From contig CM065175.1 in the NCBI GenBank assembly GCA_033026295.1, positions 919,501-983,500 of the forward strand: a stretch of 64,000 nucleotides of DNA. Direction: 5' to 3'. The stretch comes from Channa striata (Eukaryota; Chordata; Actinopteri; Anabantiformes; Channidae). Below, one piece after another: positions 62,601-64,000 of the stretch (within the stretch, counting starts at the first letter, position 1; every line of letters begins with the position of its first letter). The notes beneath the pieces were generated by a model. It was not told where the DNA came from and did no database searches. It worked only from the letters and a program-made list of their open reading frames with translations. Made by a program: the position numbers and the translations under genes.

Positions 62601-63804
62601 GCCAGTGGCTGGGAGCCATGTTTAACTATCTGACACACATCCCACGCTACCTTATTCCATGTTACTTTGATGCCATCCTGGTGTCAGTCTACACCACAGC
62701 ACTGGATGCAACTTACAAACTCATGTCAAGGTACGATCGATGAGGCGAAATGTGCCGTTCAAATCTGCTGACGTCCACTGATTGGCTTTATATCTCTTTA
62801 TCCAGTTTCATCCAGAATGGCTCCACCTTCGTTCGTCACCTGGCGCTGGGTTCGGTTCAGATGTGTGGGGTTGGACGCTTCCCTTCCCTCCCGCCCCTTT
62901 CTTCCAAATTAGACGACGTTCCCTATCGTGTCAATCCTATAACAGGCGAGAAGGAGCAGTGCTGTGTCTCACTGGCTGCAGGTAAATTTGCAACAGTCTG
63001 CGTTGATTGTGCAATTATAAATTAGGACGTGTAAAATTCAACGAGATTCAATGTTTGGTTAGGTCTTCCCCATTTCTCCTCTGGGATTTTCCGGTGCTGG
63101 GGCAGGGACACCTTCATCGCTCTCAGAGGGTTGATGCTTCTCACCGGGAGACACACTGAGGCCCGGTAATGTCTGTGACATACATCTGCTGTATAGTCAC
63201 AAATGTGACAAAAGTCTTAAGTCTATAATTCAAAACATTCAAATAAACCATTGCTTCTGATGGTTTCCATAGTAACATCATCTTGGCTTTTGCGGGAACT
63301 TTGCGTCACGGTTTGATCCCCAACCTGCTGGGTGAGGGTCGCGGTGCCAGATACAACTGCCGTGATGCCGTGTGGTGGTGGCTGCAGTGCATCCAGGTAG
63401 GCGTACACCCACAGCCCAGGGAGAGGTCTGATTTTCTACTTGTTTTAATTTCACGGCATCATTCATCTGCACACGCTTTGGTGCTTCTGTTCAGGATTAT
63501 GCCACCCACGTTCCGGAAGGTCATGAAATCCTCCAGTGTCCAGTTACACGCATGTACCCGACTGATGATTGTGAGCCCCGCAAACCCGGAGAGGTGGTAT
63601 GTAGCATAGACACACAGTTTCCACCGTCGCCACGTCTGTCCACATACTGTAGATGACACTCTGTGCGTGTGTGTGTGTGTGTGTGTGTGTAGGAGCAGCC
63701 TCTCTACGATGTGATCCAGGAGGCGCTGCAGCGTCACCTCGAAGGAATTTCGTTCCGAGAGAGAAATGCTGGACCCAACATAGACATGCACATGAGGGAC
63801 GAAG
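44656..63804 (+). CDS. agl: Glycogen debranching enzyme (amylo-alpha-1,6-glucosidase, 4-alpha-glucanotransferase), 3' part beyond window
   Basis: Coding exons: 44656-44743, 46722-46932, 47145-47314, 47688-47891, 49762-49943, 51510-51621, 52490-52616, 53256-53358, 53616-53713, 54440-54579, 54832-55019, 57361-57484 or 57790-57913, 59297-59460, 59609-59710, 59888-60043, 60186-60336, 60509-60633, 60726-60832, 60950-61084, 62165-62295, 62391-62527, 62597-62730, 62806-62981, 63063-63165, 63273-63396, 63495-63596, 63693-63804. Every junction is GT-AG and in phase. The 3706 nt give about 1235 residues of a protein of about 1530. This cytosolic enzyme moves a short glucan branch and then hydrolyses the remaining alpha-1,6 glucose. 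GH13 landmarks of the transferase half: DVVYNH (about 219-224), GVRLDNCHS with nucleophile Asp about 530, AELFTGSE with acid/base Glu about 559, and THDNECP with Asp about 631. The glucosidase half starts within the window (CWGRDTFIALRG; RYNCRDAVWWWLQ with a likely catalytic Asp about 1154). The Glu-containing C-terminal part is not here. ATG 44656 is the first in-frame ATG after a stop. The gene is intact as far as seen. Confidence 0.95.
45510..45665 (+). mobile_element. tRNA-derived SINE (family A), internally deleted
   Basis: In agl intron 2. It has box B (ggttcgatcccc), ccagatgagcaccctgtgtgg and the tail ggataaaagcgtctgccaag. Compared with 16150-16400 it lacks about 70 bp between the tRNA head and ccagatgagc. 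Confidence 0.7.
45750..45930 (+). mobile_element. Possible degenerate SINE
   Basis: The stretch gtgttggccgaaaggttagag, then ttgctgggaggtcatgtgtgc and cttggaaaaggccttaaagtgc, looks like a worn tRNA-derived SINE. Box B is poor, so the call is weak. Confidence 0.35.
47892..49761 (+). other. agl intron (1.9 kb), nothing recognised
   Basis: AT-rich, with no named repeat and no plausible exon. Confidence 0.4.
50131..51246 (-). mobile_element. Tc1/mariner-like DNA transposon, internally deleted
   Basis: In an agl intron. Terminal inverted repeats: ccaattccaagagagttggg at 50133-50152 pairs with ccaacttttttggaattag at about 51228-51246 (about 22 of 25 bp). Minus-strand residues LNWPACSPDLLPIGNIWHII (50266-50580 frame) match the catalytic-domain end of Tc1-type transposases, followed by RPRTVEQLQSRIRQERDNIP. 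The rest of the transposase is missing or frameshifted, so it is not autonomous. Confidence 0.75.
51633..51905 (-). mobile_element. L2-type LINE 3' end fragment, minus orientation
   Basis: Reverse copy of the LINE tail seen at 10742-11050 (plus-strand tcaactttatttatatgttg, cccccttgagcagctatagg, ccagcagaaccaggctcagg). It begins 11 bp inside the intron after agl exon 51510-51621. Confidence 0.8.
52830..53025 (-). mobile_element. tRNA-derived SINE (family B), minus orientation
   Basis: Reverse relative of 28470-28738 (plus-strand aaatggtaaatgtatatagcg, ggtactcaaagcgctgcttc, ccgatgggggagctgc, cttgctcaaggacacttcg). The tRNA head is truncated. Lies in an agl intron. Confidence 0.8.
53422..53571. 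repeat. (GT)n plus AT-rich palindromic tract filling an agl intron
   Basis: About 11 GT units (53422-53444) are followed by about 125 bp of alternating purine-pyrimidine sequence, with repeats such as atatacgtatat and gtatacatatgtatac that are self-complementary. It takes up more than half of the 257-nt intron between exons 53256-53358 and 53616-53713. Confidence 0.85.
54640..54740 (-). mobile_element. SINE head fragment, minus orientation
   Basis: On the minus strand cagcagcgtggcgttgctgtgg then ggttagtactgtggcttcattg resembles the tRNA-like head of fish SINEs. Short and worn; in an agl intron. Confidence 0.45.
55185..55885. mobile_element. Candidate non-autonomous DNA transposon with repeated ATTCGTTC motifs
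   Basis: About 700 bp in the large agl intron before the duplicated exons. Sequence near the left edge (agtgatgtgtcgttcg) is loosely mirrored at the right edge (gaatcgtatttcccatctct). The body holds at least four attcgttc-type motifs and cacgtg boxes. I have seen similar sequences as dispersed fish repeats but cannot name the family or define the ends. Confidence 0.4.
55886..57340 (+). other. Rest of the large agl intron, nothing recognised
   Basis: AT-rich, without a plausible exon or named repeat. Confidence 0.4.
57361..57484 (+). CDS. agl: agl duplicated exon, copy a (transferase acid/base Glu)
   Basis: 124 nt encoding 41 residues, entering in phase 0 and leaving in phase 1 (CGAG|gtacac). 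The acceptor is good (tcctgtccag after tttctccctgtctg). It reads AMLDAARAV, then NLYVIAELFTGSELIDN and RLGISSLIR. The E of AELF is the presumed acid/base of the 4-alpha-glucanotransferase site. The frame joins cleanly from exon 54832-55019 (HVAE) and into 59297-59460 (EAMSAGDS). Compared with the human exon as I remember it (AARN, GISSLIR), this copy is closer in its N-terminal and C-terminal thirds. Confidence 0.93.
57790..57913 (+). CDS. agl: agl duplicated exon, copy b (alternative to copy a)
   Basis: The same 124-nt length and phases as copy a, 305 nt downstream of it. It reads FMLDVARTV, then NLYVVAELFTGSEELDN and KLGITSLIR. Of 41 residues 31 match copy a. The 10 differences are at positions 1, 5, 8, 10, 16, 25, 26, 32, 33 and 37, and the catalytic-type E (position 18) is kept. 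The donor (CGAG|gtacag) is good. The acceptor (gactgtggatgaccag) has a purine-rich approach, with CU-rich tracts further up (57723-57748). It has no stop or frameshift, so it is under constraint or very young. Splicing to both neighbours is in frame only if copy a is left out. Confidence 0.9.
58580..58850 (-). mobile_element. tRNA-derived SINE, minus orientation
   Basis: Plus strand reads caatttagagtctccaaaaa, gcactgtgggaggaaacc, gacatgcaaactccacgcg and gattcgaaccgcggaccttc, the reverse of a standard fish SINE with box B near 58815. It lies in the agl intron between duplicated exon b and exon 59297-59460. Confidence 0.7.
61085..62164 (+). other. agl intron (1.1 kb), nothing recognised
   Basis: Unremarkable intron sequence without named repeats or extra exon candidates. 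Confidence 0.4.
63667..63690 (+). repeat. (GT)n tract forming the 3' splice site of agl exon 63693-63804
   Basis: About 12 GT units run directly into the tag acceptor, so no conventional pyrimidine tract lies within 25 nt of the splice site. Confidence 0.92.
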
Positions 63805-64000
63805 GTGTGACAGACTGTTCATGTTGAGTACTGTCCAGCAGAATAATTCCCACAGAAGTCTCCTAGTTAAATATATTGGTATATATAAATATATAGGTTT
63901 AGCACTTGAACACAGCGTGGCTGACCTTTTTTTCCTTAGCTTCCTACATATAAAGTGCATGTTCTACATGCATGTGCACAGACGTCAGTGACCTCTCGCC

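Noticed and set aside
1..64000. CRISPR arrays, bacterial operons, integrated prophage
   Set aside because: The window is intron-rich vertebrate DNA; repeats are dispersed elements and microsatellites, with no regularly spaced repeat-spacer array.

Overview
This is a vertebrate nuclear window, almost certainly from a ray-finned (probably percomorph) fish. The genes are split by many short GT-AG introns. The repeats are typical of teleosts: L2/CR1-type LINEs, tRNA-derived SINEs, Tc1/mariner remnants and long CA/GT and CT microsatellites. I assembled three multi-exon genes by hand, checking splice sites and codon phase at every junction.

Layout. 0-1.2 kb: a terminal exon of an unrecognised fish protein family, tandemly duplicated, with one copy interrupted by a retroposed insert. 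1.5-4.7 kb: a broken LINE on the minus strand. 8.7-14.7 kb, minus: a MISP/AKAP2 C-terminal-family gene (6 coding exons, about 722 aa), with candidate first exons at 18.1 kb (coding) and 22.3 kb (TATA box, non-coding). 15-29 kb: mainly repeats, including a 335-bp CT tract and an L2 LINE at 25-27 kb. 29.1-37.0 kb, minus: frrs1 (ferric chelate reductase 1), 16 coding exons, about 599 aa, apparently complete. 37-42.4 kb: intergenic. 42.4 kb to the window end, plus: agl (glycogen debranching enzyme), a GC-rich non-coding first exon followed by 27 sequential coding exons (about 1235 codons). The C-terminal part of the glucosidase half lies beyond the window. The frrs1-agl order and orientation match the human FRRS1-AGL neighbourhood, where PALMD lies beyond FRRS1. 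The MISP/AKAP2-like gene occupies that side here, in line with the known pairing of paralemmin genes with MISP/AKAP2-type genes.

The strongest unusual signal is in agl. The exon carrying the presumed acid/base glutamate of the 4-alpha-glucanotransferase site exists as two intact, tandem, 124-nt homologous copies (57361-57484 and 57790-57913). They have the same phase, and 31 of 41 encoded residues are identical. Using both, or neither, gives an early stop, so the layout fits a mutually exclusive exon pair. A second theme is dinucleotide repeats lying directly against splice sites in all three genes, most clearly a UG tract replacing the polypyrimidine tract of agl exon 29.

All joins are manual. 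No alignment, transcript or database search was possible, and family statements are from memory.
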